Shown one piece after another: positions 31,846-41,600 of a stretch of 64,000 bases of DNA. Position numbers and translations under genes: made by a program. Numbering within the stretch: position 1 is the stretch's first letter; every line of letters begins with the position of its first letter. Under the pieces are notes generated by a model. That model did no database searches, was not told where the DNA came from, and saw nothing but the letters and a program-made list of their open reading frames with translations. The DNA lies in assembly GCA_002840755.1 (NCBI GenBank), contig PHBZ01000020.1:1-64000 (forward strand), written 5' to 3'. This DNA comes from Chloroflexi bacterium HGW-Chloroflexi-10 (lineage in GTDB: Bacteria; Chloroflexota; Anaerolineae; Anaerolineales; Anaerolineaceae).

Positions 31846-34278
31846 TTATTTGATCAGCAATTTTTTATTATTGAGAAGAAAATCACCTGTATCTTTCTCA
31901 TTCAGTGGATAGGAAAAATAGTATCCCTGGATGATATCACAATCAGAATTTTCTAATTCTATTACCTGTGCTCTGGTTTCCACTCCTTCTGCAATAACTG
32001 CCAGATTAAGATGATGGGCTATTTCAATAATACTTTTGGTCAAGTGTTTAACTTTTTCATTTTCCACAATATCATCAATAAATGATTTATCGATTTTTAA
32101 GGCCGTGGCAGGTATGCGCAGGAGGTAGTTCAGTGATGAATAACCAGTACCAAAATCATCCAGACTGATCCGAAATCCCATATCACGTAATTGTTTGATT
32201 TTATTAATATTCGCATCAAAATCGGTCATCAATAGTGTTTCAGTGATCTCGAATGCAATGGCGTTTGGGTTGGCATCACTTTCTTTAAGTATATTTGTGA
32301 TACTTTCAACAAAATCAGATTGAATAATCTGCAAACTAGATAAATTAATCGCAACAATTTTTTTGTCATTTGGGTTTGTGTTGATTTTCTTGCAAAAATC
32401 AAAAGCCTGACTTAAAACCCATTTGCCAATCGGAATAATTAATCCATTTTCCTCAGCGATATTTATAAATTGAATCGGTGCGACCAGTCCCAAATATGGG
32501 TTTTGCCAGCGGAGAAGTGTTTCCAGGCCGCTGATCCGCTGATCTTTTAGATTAAACTGGGGTTGAAATTCAACGTAGAATTCGCCATTTTTGAGCGCAT
32601 TAAACAATTGAGTCTCTAAATCTAATTGCTTGGATTTTTCTTTTAATAATTCATGAGAGAAGTAAACGTGGCGATTTCTACCGGTTTGTTTGGCTTTGTA
32701 CATTGCCATATCCACGTTGCGGAATAAATCTTCCATTGAGTTGCCGTTTTCTGGAAAAATGCAAACTCCAACGCTGGCAGAGATTAAAATATCCATGTTG
32801 TCAATGCGTAGAGGTTGATTGAGAGCAGCTTTTAGCTGATCTAGAAAGCTATTAACCTGATTGCGATTTTGGATATTATCCATCAGTAAACCAAATTCAT
32901 CTCCTCCCAGGCGAGCAATGAATAAATTCTCGGTATTTATCTGTTGGAGAATTTCGCTGATTTTTATCAACATCGTATCGCCAAACTTATGACCAAAACT
33001 TTCGTTGAATACTTTAAAATTATCCAGGTCTAGAAAAACCATAGCGCCAGATATGTTCAATTCCAGTGATTTGTTTAATTGTTCTTGAAAATGCAATTGA
33101 AAATTCCACCGGTTGGGTAATTTGGTAAGTTGATCATAATTAGCGATGAAGGAAATCTGATCAAGATTAATTTTTTCATCATTTATATCAATTAACGAAC
33201 CGGCCGCATTTTGTATCTGCCCTTTTTCATCAAAATCAATGATTGTTTTCGATCGAACCCAGCGATAGGAACCATCAGCTGAGCGAAGCCTGTATTCAAC
33301 AGCATTCGATTGTCTTTTTCTGGAAAAGTAATCATCCATAGCCTTTTGCACTTTGGGTTGATCATCAGGATGTATGCTTTCTATGGGGCTTTTAATAAAG
33401 GTTACCGTATCCTCTTCACTATAACCTAGGGTCTGAAAGAATTGCTTAGTGTAGAAAATCTTATTTTTATTAATGGAGAAATCCCAAAGGCCTTCATTGC
33501 TTGCGTTGAATAATGTTTGATAACGTTGTTCCCGCTCAGACAATAGTTGCTGGCTTTTCACAAGGTCGCTGTAATTGTTACGTAATTCTTCTTCAGTGGC
33601 TGATAATTCTTCGTTTAAGGCTGATAGCTCCTCATTTTGTGCCAGTAATTTATCACCAGTTTCCTTTAATGTTTTTTCTTGCTCTACCCGTTTTAGTTCG
33701 TTCGAAAATGATTGATAGAATGTTAATGAAAATAAACAAAAAATGAGGAGAGAAGGTAAAAAGGTTTGGCGGATAATTTCAAATGTGTTCGGTAGTGGCT
33801 GAAAATAGGCTGCCCAGGCATATGATTGTAATGATAAAAATAATGCAAATACGAGAAATGAAACTGACCCGAAAGTTAATTGATACTTCTTAAGGATTTG
33901 AGTAACAAAATAAGTTAATCCAATGGTTGTTAGAAATGAAGCGGCAAAAAAACCGAATGCAAAAGGAGAAATAAAAGTAAGAACGGCGGTAAGGATGACT
34001 GCTGCTATAAGGGATGGCAGCCAACCAAAAAACAAGCCAGCTAATGCCAGAATCATTAACTTGCCATCCATGCTGTTCATCCCCATAACAAAGTGAGCAA
34101 AACAAAATGATAGAGAGGCTCCAAATCCAAACACAATACCCAAAATAAAATTTTCAACCAACTTATTTTTTAATTGGTTGTATTGAAATTTGGCGCTGAA
34201 ACGACTTAATAAAATAATAATGGAAAGGGTAACCGAGTAAGATCCTATTAATCTAAGGATTAATTCAACAATTATCAT
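31846..34278 (-). CDS. 5TM - PAS - GGDEF - EAL cyclic-di-GMP signalling protein
   Basis: An 810-residue membrane protein. Residues about 1-185 hold several helices that resemble the 5TM-5TMR_LYT sensor region. A coiled coil (about 195-255), a PAS domain (about 255-375), a GGDEF domain (about 380-540; A-R-L-G-G-D-E-F intact) and an EAL domain (about 555-800; E-T-L-L-R-W, later D-D-F-G-T-G-Y-S-S-L) follow. The active-site residues for c-di-GMP synthesis look intact; no RxxD inhibitory site is seen before GGDEF. The EAL motif reads E-T-L, and the key glutamate is kept. The ribosome binding site AAGGAG precedes the start. The leader is a tandem array of GEMM-type riboswitch modules (34428-34777) plus a terminator, so expression is likely controlled by the product of such enzymes. 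Confidence 0.93.
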   Translation of the reverse strand: MIIVELILRLIGSYSVTLSIIILLSRFSAKFQYNQLKNKLVENFILGIVFGFGASLSFCFAHFVMGMNSMDGKLMILALAGLFFGWLPSLIAAVILTAVLTFISPFAFGFFAASFLTTIGLTYFVTQILKKYQLTFGSVSFLVFALFLSLQSYAWAAYFQPLPNTFEIIRQTFLPSLLIFCLFSLTFYQSFSNELKRVEQEKTLKETGDKLLAQNEELSALNEELSATEEELRNNYSDLVKSQQLLSEREQRYQTLFNASNEGLWDFSINKNKIFYTKQFFQTLGYSEEDTVTFIKSPIESIHPDDQPKVQKAMDDYFSRKRQSNAVEYRLRSADGSYRWVRSKTIIDFDEKGQIQNAAGSLIDINDEKINLDQISFIANYDQLTKLPNRWNFQLHFQEQLNKSLELNISGAMVFLDLDNFKVFNESFGHKFGDTMLIKISEILQQINTENLFIARLGGDEFGLLMDNIQNRNQVNSFLDQLKAALNQPLRIDNMDILISASVGVCIFPENGNSMEDLFRNVDMAMYKAKQTGRNRHVYFSHELLKEKSKQLDLETQLFNALKNGEFYVEFQPQFNLKDQRISGLETLLRWQNPYLGLVAPIQFINIAEENGLIIPIGKWVLSQAFDFCKKINTNPNDKKIVAINLSSLQIIQSDFVESITNILKESDANPNAIAFEITETLLMTDFDANINKIKQLRDMGFRISLDDFGTGYSSLNYLLRIPATALKIDKSFIDDIVENEKVKHLTKSIIEIAHHLNLAVIAEGVETRAQVIELENSDCDIIQGYYFSYPLNEKDTGDFLLNNKKLLIK

Positions 34279-34380
34279 CTTACTCCTTGCCTGAACTTGC
34301 TTTAATATATCATACAGGAAATTAGGTTTTGTGTCAGTAAATAATTGGTGAAATTTTTAGTAACCAGGAAATTAAAAAGG

Positions 34381-34411
34381 TTCGCCCCTCCGATAATATT
34401 GGAGGGGCGAA
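34381..34411 (-). terminator. Strong hairpin terminator behind the tandem riboswitches
   Basis: A perfect 11-bp stem, TTCGCCCCTCC with GGAGGGGCGAA, around a 9-nt loop. On the minus strand it is followed by CCTTTTTAATTT, about 100 nt before the start codon of the GGDEF/EAL gene. On the plus strand TTATTTTTTT follows, so it may work both ways. Confidence 0.8.
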
Positions 34412-34427
34412 TTATTTTTTTCACTTT

Positions 34428-34502
34428 GGCAGCTGGGCTATCATAGTTTTATTACTTTAGATCCCTGGCTTTGCGTCCTTATCTTTCGATAAGTTTGCCT
34501 TT
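34428..34502 (-). promoter_or_regulatory. GEMM (c-di-GMP-I type) riboswitch module C
   Basis: Minus-strand RNA reads GGCAAACTTAT, CGAAAG tetraloop region, ATAAGGACGCAAAGCC, then GGATCTAAAG, a stem, and TAGCCCAGCTGCC. This follows the GEMM-I aptamer: GGCAAAC, GNRA loop, GGGACGCAAAGCC, the receptor segment, and the closing TGCC that pairs with the initial GGCA. The G at the position that reads the second guanine of c-di-GMP (not A as in cGAMP-selective variants) appears kept, but I judged this by hand alignment. Confidence 0.8.
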
Positions 34503-34509
34503 TCCTTTT

Positions 34510-34607
34510 GAGAGTTCCTCAAATCTTTGTCATTATTAGGCAATAGATCTTTGGTTTTTTATTTGCTTTTCTCGGGTTTACGCTCCGATTTTTGCATTTT
34601 AACTCTC
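34510..34607 (-). promoter_or_regulatory. Diverged GEMM-like module D
   Basis: Between modules B and C lies a fourth unit closed by a perfect 7-bp stem (GAGAGTT with AACTCTC). Inside it has TGCAAAAATCGG, AGCGTAAA, CCCGAGAAAAGC and AGATCTA, which mirror the hairpin and the GGATCTAA segment of its neighbours, but the GGGACGCAAAGCC core is lost. It is perhaps a decayed or altered-specificity copy. Confidence 0.4.
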
Positions 34608-34610
34608 TTG

Positions 34611-34690
34611 CGGGTAGCTCGGTTATCCTGGCCTCATTTGGGCTTTAGATCCTTTGGCTTTGCACCACTGACTTTCGTTCAGTTTCGCCT
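34611..34690 (-). promoter_or_regulatory. Variant GEMM-like module B
   Basis: The hairpin GGCGAAACTGA, ACGAAAG, TCAGTGGTGCAAAGCC keeps the GGC/GCC pairing, a perfect 5-bp inner stem and the GAAA loop. AAAGGATCTAAAG is the same as in module A. The core is GGTGCAAAGCC instead of GACGCAAAGCC, and the 3' part (CCAGGATAACCGAGCTACC) differs. Ligand binding cannot be assumed. The limits are approximate. Confidence 0.6.
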
Positions 34691-34694
34691 TTTC

Positions 34695-34777
34695 AAAGGC
34701 AGCCTGGCTATCATTGTCATTTTCTGACTTTAGATCCTTTGGCTTTGCGTCCCTAACTTTCGTTTAGGTTTGCCTTT
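34695..34777 (-). promoter_or_regulatory. GEMM (c-di-GMP-I type) riboswitch module A
   Basis: Minus-strand RNA: AAAGGCAAACCTAA, CGAAAG, TTAGGGACGCAAAGCC, AAAGGATCTAAAGTC, then GAC-stem and GATAGCCAGGCTGCCTTT. The outer AAAGGCA and TGCCTTT pair perfectly over 7 bp. It is the best match of the four modules and begins about 7 nt after the predicted -10 box. Confidence 0.85.
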
Positions 34778-34783
34778 AAAAGT

Positions 34784-34812
34784 ATACTAACAAAAAGTTA
34801 TCCGCGAGTCAA
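34784..34812 (-). promoter_or_regulatory. Sigma70-type promoter of the riboswitch-GGDEF/EAL unit
   Basis: On the minus strand TTGACT, 17-bp spacer, TAGTAT. The predicted start is at about 34777, precisely the 5' end of module A. This supports the array as the transcribed leader of the gene starting at 34278. Confidence 0.7.
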
Positions 34813-34969
34813 TAGAATAGATTTTTTATTTATAAAGTCAACATTGTTCACTTTATGGAAATTTGAAATTGCGTATAGACATCGCTGGCGAGTATGACCA
34901 ATTTTTTTTATAATTGTTCATAATAAACAGGATATTGGATTGGCGTAAGCAATCAATATCCAGGAATTA

Positions 34970-35470
34970 CTATGAAAAAGAATCCAATTGAAATAATGGA
35001 GGTTGTTCTTTTCCAAAAGACGAGATTGTTATTCGTTGAGAATGTAGATAAGCTTCTATTTCCTGCATGATTTGTGCATCACGGCGTATATCAAATTTTG
35101 GGGCGTTGTGCCAGTCATAAAACCATACCGGTTTTTGACGGTGTTCTTCATGTTCATGGTAAAACCTTGGAAAAATATGGGCGTGCAGTGCTGCTTCACT
35201 GTTTCCAAGAATTTCATAGTTTACCCGGTAAGCATCCGTTACCACCATGAGGGCATCCCCAATAACGCTCATCTCGTAAAGGAAAGTTTTGCGCTGGTCA
35301 TGGGTGAGATAATTCAAATCCGGAACAACCGGATCGGCCAGGAGCAAACAATAACCAGCTAAAAATTGCACGTCACCCAAAACAACCCAGCCAGAATGAA
35401 CCCGACAGATCACTGTGGGATTTTCACCCAGTCGGGCAGCTAAAACACGGCTGTGGATTAGTGTAGGCAT
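34970..35470 (-). CDS. HIT family hydrolase-like protein
   Basis: A 166-residue protein with a HIT-like core. Late in the sequence L-H-A-H-I-F-P-R-F provides the H-x-H part of the histidine triad after a G-N-S-E-A-A segment, as in Ap4A-hydrolase-like members. The N-terminal strands fit (W-V-V-L-G-D-V-Q-F-L-A-G-Y-C-L-L). The expected reaction is hydrolysis or transfer of a nucleoside phosphate bond. The third His of H-x-H-x-H is replaced by Pro (H-A-H-I-F-P), as in some divergent HIT proteins. No signal peptide. Confidence 0.8.
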   Translation of the reverse strand: MPTLIHSRVLAARLGENPTVICRVHSGWVVLGDVQFLAGYCLLLADPVVPDLNYLTHDQRKTFLYEMSVIGDALMVVTDAYRVNYEILGNSEAALHAHIFPRFYHEHEEHRQKPVWFYDWHNAPKFDIRRDAQIMQEIEAYLHSQRITISSFGKEQPPLFQLDSFS

Positions 35471-35646
35471 ACGATGAAGTATAGAGGGGAATTACAAACA
35501 GGTCAACCGAAAAAGAAACATTTATATGTATTTAATGGAAAGAACCGATACTTTATTCGTAATATCATGTAAAATGAATAATAGAAACATTCGTTTTAAT
35601 AACTTTTACCTAACTGAACTCAAACAATCTATAGTGTGGAGTCGCC

Positions 35647-38600
35647 ATGATACATTTTTTCCGGCATAAATGGTTAATGGGCTTATTGCTTGCTGTGTCT
35701 TTGTTTGCTGGTTATTTTATGTTCAACCAGGTTTACTCTGGACCAACAGCAAATCATCATGCCGAATTACAATCCGCCTGGCGGAAAATGCAGCAAACGG
35801 GGGAATACCGATTTTCTACAAAAGTTGAGCAGATAATCCATCCAGCACCTTCCCTGACAAATGTGGGGGTATCCAGTGAGCGCGAAATATATTATCTGGA
35901 AGGCGCCTCCAATTTATCAGCCAACAGTATTGAAATGCGCTTTTATCAGGGTGATGGAAATTTGCTTAACACGGAAGATGCACTCGAAATCCGAGTTGAG
36001 GATCACCATGCCTTTGGGCGCAGTCAGGGCAGTGATTGGATTGCGTTGGAAAATTTTTCCATGGATTTATTTGCGCCGGGAAATGACTTCAGCTCATTTT
36101 TGGTGGCAGCGAAAAACGTGACTAGCCAGGGAGTTGAGTCTTATCAATTGGTGAATGATTCCGGCGAAACCAGAAATATAAATCTAAACCATTATTCCTT
36201 TGATATTGACTCAACACACTTCGCGGCGTTTATGCGGGATGAGATGACCACCGAATACAACCGCACCGGAAAATTGCCGTTGGGAATGAATTTGTCGCTT
36301 TCCGATGAGTATCTTAAAATGTTGGCGGATGGTCAAATTTGGGTCTCTGAGGATAACTTGCCGGTACGCATGGATATCCACATGAAATTACCGCAGTCCA
36401 AATCCGGGGAACAGATTGAAGCCTATATTCATACCGATTTCTATGAAATTAATCAGGAAAATCTTCTGGCCACGCAACCATTACCGGTAAAAATAGCCGG
36501 CTTCTTGGGATTAAACCTCAGCATTGAGGAGTTGAAGGATTTTTCCTTCCAGACAAGTTTCGGGTTCGGTTTTCTGATGTTACTAACCGTGTTGGTGGCC
36601 AACGCTCGCCGAAAATCGATTTACGCGATCATATCCGGACTTGTCATTGCTACATTTATCTTCAGTCCTATCTGGCAATCAAACCAAACGGTTGTTTTTG
36701 CCAAGGAACTTCAAGAAAAACAGGCCAGTATTGATGAACAAAAACAAGGTGCCGTGAGTGAAAAAGAAGCGTTGAAAGAACTTTATGTAAGCGATTGGAA
36801 TCCTCAGCAAAACCCACTTCAAAATACGGAAAACAGTAATCCGGCAACTTTACCGAACCTTTCGGCAAAAGATTCTGTTTTATCCATATTTTCACCGGTT
36901 GAACTGGCGCAAAGCGGTACAACAGACGCCGAGGAAGAGGATGTTGACACAGATCAGGATGGGCTCACCGATGCCTTTGAATTGGAATATGATGTTACAC
37001 AATTTGATCCGAATGATCCCGATACCGACAATGATGGTTTGAACGATGGCGAAGAATACCGGCTTGGATTGAATTCCGGGAATGAGGATAGTGACGGTGA
37101 CGGTATTGGGGATCTAGATGAAGTGAATTACTTTTATTACCGCAATGCAAACACACCATTGGAATATTCGGGGGAATGGTATAGCAATCCAACCGACCAT
37201 GACACCGACCGGGATGGCATTTTAGATGGAACGGAATGTCCAAGCAGAAAATTGGACCAACCTGGTCACGCCAGCGCCATTTGTGAGGATTTTGATCAGG
37301 ACGGCATCCCCAATATATTTGACACGGATGATGATAATGATGGCGTCCCCACCAATGTGGATTCAACTCCCTACCGGGATGCCTCTACGCTTTACACCAA
37401 TACGAGCCCATTGAAGATTAGTGTGGATAACCTGACTGAGGATGAGCCTGTTTTCTATGATTTCGAAATGCGACCGCAGAATCCGGAGCATTTGACATAT
37501 ATTATGAATGTATTGGATTGGCCAAGTGAGGATAATGACGGCCAGATCATGCGTATTAATGACACGACCTTTCACGATACCATGGATAGTGTCGATCTGA
37601 ATGCGGATCCACGCTTTGATTATGGGGATATGCGTTTAATTCCCATGCTGGAGTTGAAAATAACCGGTAATCTCCCTTTACCTTTAACGAATTCTTATAC
37701 GGCTATTCTGGATGCTGAGAATTTTTCGGGCGAGTTAACCCTGAAGTCAAATGGACCTGGAGTCACACAAATCACATTATCAGACGCTCCGGCGGGTACC
37801 TATCCGGTTTATTATGGGGCGGGTTCCTGTGATGACAGTTCGAATATCGTTGCTCTTGGAGATTTGTCTTTGGGCGCCAGCGGGTCTGCAGCGATTGGTT
37901 TGGGTAGCTTTGCGGATGGGGATTATTCCATATTTGTTTTTGATGAGAACGATGAAGATATAGTGGCCTGTACGATTCCTTATGCTGCACATGGATCATT
38001 TTCGGATCAGGTGATTGATAGTGAGATAATCAATGCCTATGGCGGTTTTGTACGGAACGAAGCCGATGGCAGTGTTTTACTATATATGCCTTTATCGGTG
38101 CATACGGATATCACCGGAAATTCTCCGGTTGCATTTAATGCCAGAGTACCATTTATGAATGAGGATAACCGATTTGATGGCTCCAGGCAGGATGTTCGCA
38201 TGGTATGGATGATCAACATGCTCACGGACATTTGTAAACCTATGCCAACCGATCTTGAGGAGGATGAAACCTGGTGTGATATAACCAAACCGGAACAATG
38301 GATTCCCAATGTTGGCAGGGTAGTGCATACTTACGAAGACAGTTTTTATCTGACCAGCTTGAAAATTACTGAAGAGCAGGGCATGGATATGAATGTGTTT
38401 TTTGAAGATCCGGAACTGGATTTGGATAGTGACAGCGATGACCCATTGTGGAAATTATCCTACGGATTGCAATCTACCTTTACTGCCGGTCGAGAAGATG
38501 CCACTCTGGGCGAACTCTATACCCGCTTTGATGCAGATGTGAGTACAGTGCCGGATGGTAATGAGAAGCTCTGGGGAATCCCTGCAAAATCCTTTCAGGT

Positions 38601-41600
38601 AGAACAATATCATTTTGATTATGCCGACCAGATTTATAAATTTGTCAGCCAGGATCCTAACAATCCTAATAATCTGGAAAATCTTTTTAAAAATCACTTT
38701 GAAGATACCGGGGTTACCACCACTATTTTGCTGTATGCCAGGCAAAATAATTTCCGCCTGATTACCGTGGGGGATAGTGACCAGGTGAATTGCACAGGCC
38801 CTGCCTGCCACTTCGACTTTGCCAGTGAAGGCGTTCTTTCCACCGCACTGGTTAATTGGGCGCCTTTTGCATTTACAGCGGAGGATGGCTGGAATGGCTA
38901 TCCGCTGGAAGATTACCTGGATATGATGGAATCCCGGCTGAGGGAAGCTGAAGACTTTCTAGCGGTGGATGATTCTGCGGATGAGAGAAATCTGATCGAC
39001 GGAAAAATTTATATTGCCAGGTTTTACTTTGAGAGCATGTACCGGGGAGTTACTGGTTTACGATCTTTTGATAACCAAACGATTGCAAATCCACCTTCAG
39101 AATTATCTGATTTTGATATATATAGTGATTTTAATGGTTTGCAGAAAAAGGGAGCCGCTGTTGGTAAAATTGCTGGGATAATCGCGGATGCCGTCGTACG
39201 CGGTTTGGATAGCAACCTGTATGCGTGGGTTTTGGTGAAGTTTGGCAATAAAACGGATAAGGTAAAAGGATTCTTTATTGCATTAGGGGACGGCCTGAAA
39301 CAAAAAGCAGGTAAGTTTTTTGATCTCTTGAAATATAAATTATTAAAGGTGGTTGTGGGGGTTGCCCTGGCTGCAGTCATTATCGCGGTGGTTGCGATAG
39401 CGGTGATTTACTTCCTGGATCCATCATCGCCAACCGGTAAGGTTTTGGGCAAAGTACTCACCTGTATATTGAGTACGGTAGCCATAATAGCGGCAGTAAT
39501 GACGATTAAAGAAATTGTTTCGTTGGGTTACACACTTAATGGAGCACTGCAAAAAGCAACCATTATTGGCGCCATTGTGGCCGGTGTAATTACCTGGGGT
39601 ATTTTTATCTATACCTGGGTTGCCAGTGACGTCAGTGTTTCCAGTATTGCCTTTACCTCTATGCTCGCGGATGCGATTGCAGCGACGATGACCATCATCC
39701 TGATGGCAGCTATAGCCAGCACCGGAGTGGGGGCAATTATTATCGCGGTGGTTGCCATTATTGATGCCTTAATTACCGCAGTTTGCGCTGCTACAGGGGT
39801 GTATGACCGTGAGGATGATGATATTGCCAAGCAATATATCTGTATTGGCATCAGTGGTTGGGTTACCAAAATCTTTAAATGGTTTATTTACAGTAATACT
39901 TTCCTGGTGGATTATGATAACTCCGACCGGCTTTCATTCACCGGATTGGGTACTGACTTACAAAATGAGAATTTGGGATTTGTCAGCACCAATAAAATGG
40001 CGATCACCGTCTCCCTGAAAAATACGATTACCTTATCGGATATTCCAATCGATTGGAAGGCGGCGGCGTATTGGTGGCAGTATTCGGGGAGTAATGCGAA
40101 AACGGCTACCTTTGCTTATGCCGTTCAGCCTGGTGAAGATAATATCCACTCTGATTTATCCCGCGGGTCCATGAAAAATGAATGGACAGCCACGAGTGAA
40201 GATGATCAGTGGTATGTTGAAGAATTTGTTCAATCCAATGGTTATTCAATCGATATGCCTTCACCGGGTATTAATCAGGACCCCACTGCAAATCTTACCG
40301 AAGGCAGCGCGATACCAGTGCAGGAATGTTGGGTTATTCCGCCTGTCCCGCCGATTACATTTTTCCCAATCCCGATTTGCTATATCCGCACTGAGAAAAA
40401 CAGTTTTCATATGCCGTTGGATGGTAGCCTAACATTGGATGTCTTTCCAGCGACGCTGGATGAATTCTATACCCTGACCGAACCCTCGGCGTATGGTTTT
40501 GCGTTAGCCTGGGATCAGAGTGGTGATTTAAAATTCCCCATTCTGCAGGATGCGGATGGAGATACCTTACGCTCCAAACATTTCGGCGGTAACGATCCGG
40601 ATGATTCGCGTTTTGACACCGATAATGACGGCATCTCAGATAAAGGAGAAGTAAGCTTGGGGAGCAGCTCAGTTCTATTTGATACTGATGATGATGGCTT
40701 GGATGACCTGGATGAACTATTGGCAGGCACTTCCTTAACCCGCAAAGATACCGACGGTGATGGTTTGACGGATGATCTTGAAATGCAAGGCTGGCTCTTC
40801 ACCTATGGCTTTGAAGCGGATGGTGCCCCAAAAGAGACGATGGTGTATCCCAGTCCGATGCTTCCCGATACGGATCTGGACGGGATCAGCGACCTGGAGG
40901 AGAAAATTTACGGGTTTAACCCGAATGTGCGGGAAACGGCCAATATTCTGGATTACAACCTGGAAATGCGCGAAATCGATGCCCCGATTGTATCTTTGCA
41001 ATTGGATGAAACTACGGCAGTACAGACTTTTTCCGACCAATCTGGATTTAAGTTTGATGCAGTGTGCACTGGTGAAACCTGCCCGCTCAGCGGTGTGGAA
41101 GGACGCTATCTGAATGCTGTGCGTTTTGATGGGAATGATGTTTTAACTTTGCCGGCCTCAAATAACCAGATTAGTTTCCTGAATGACCGCGCTTTTACAC
41201 TGGCTGCCTGGGTGAAACCGGAAAGTGATGGAACCCTACTGGCGAAATGGCAGAATAGTGATTCTCAACACGAACTCGTTTGGGGTTTGGCGGGTGGTTA
41301 TCCCACACTGATGAATGCTCAGAATATTACCGTTACATCTACTGAGGCGATCGCCTATAATGAATGGTCGCACCTGGCGGTCAGTTATGATGGTGTGGGA
41401 ACGGTTCGGTTTTATGTAAATGGTGAGGCGGATAGTATTTCGCATAGCTGGACAAATTTAGTCGATCCTATCGCTGCAAGTCTTAGCCCGGTAAGCCTGG
41501 GAGCCATGCTCAGCGGCAGCGGCACTCCGGAAAACACCTATAATGGGTGGTTGGATGAAGTTCAGGTTTATGATCACCGCGTAGAATCTGTAACACTCAG

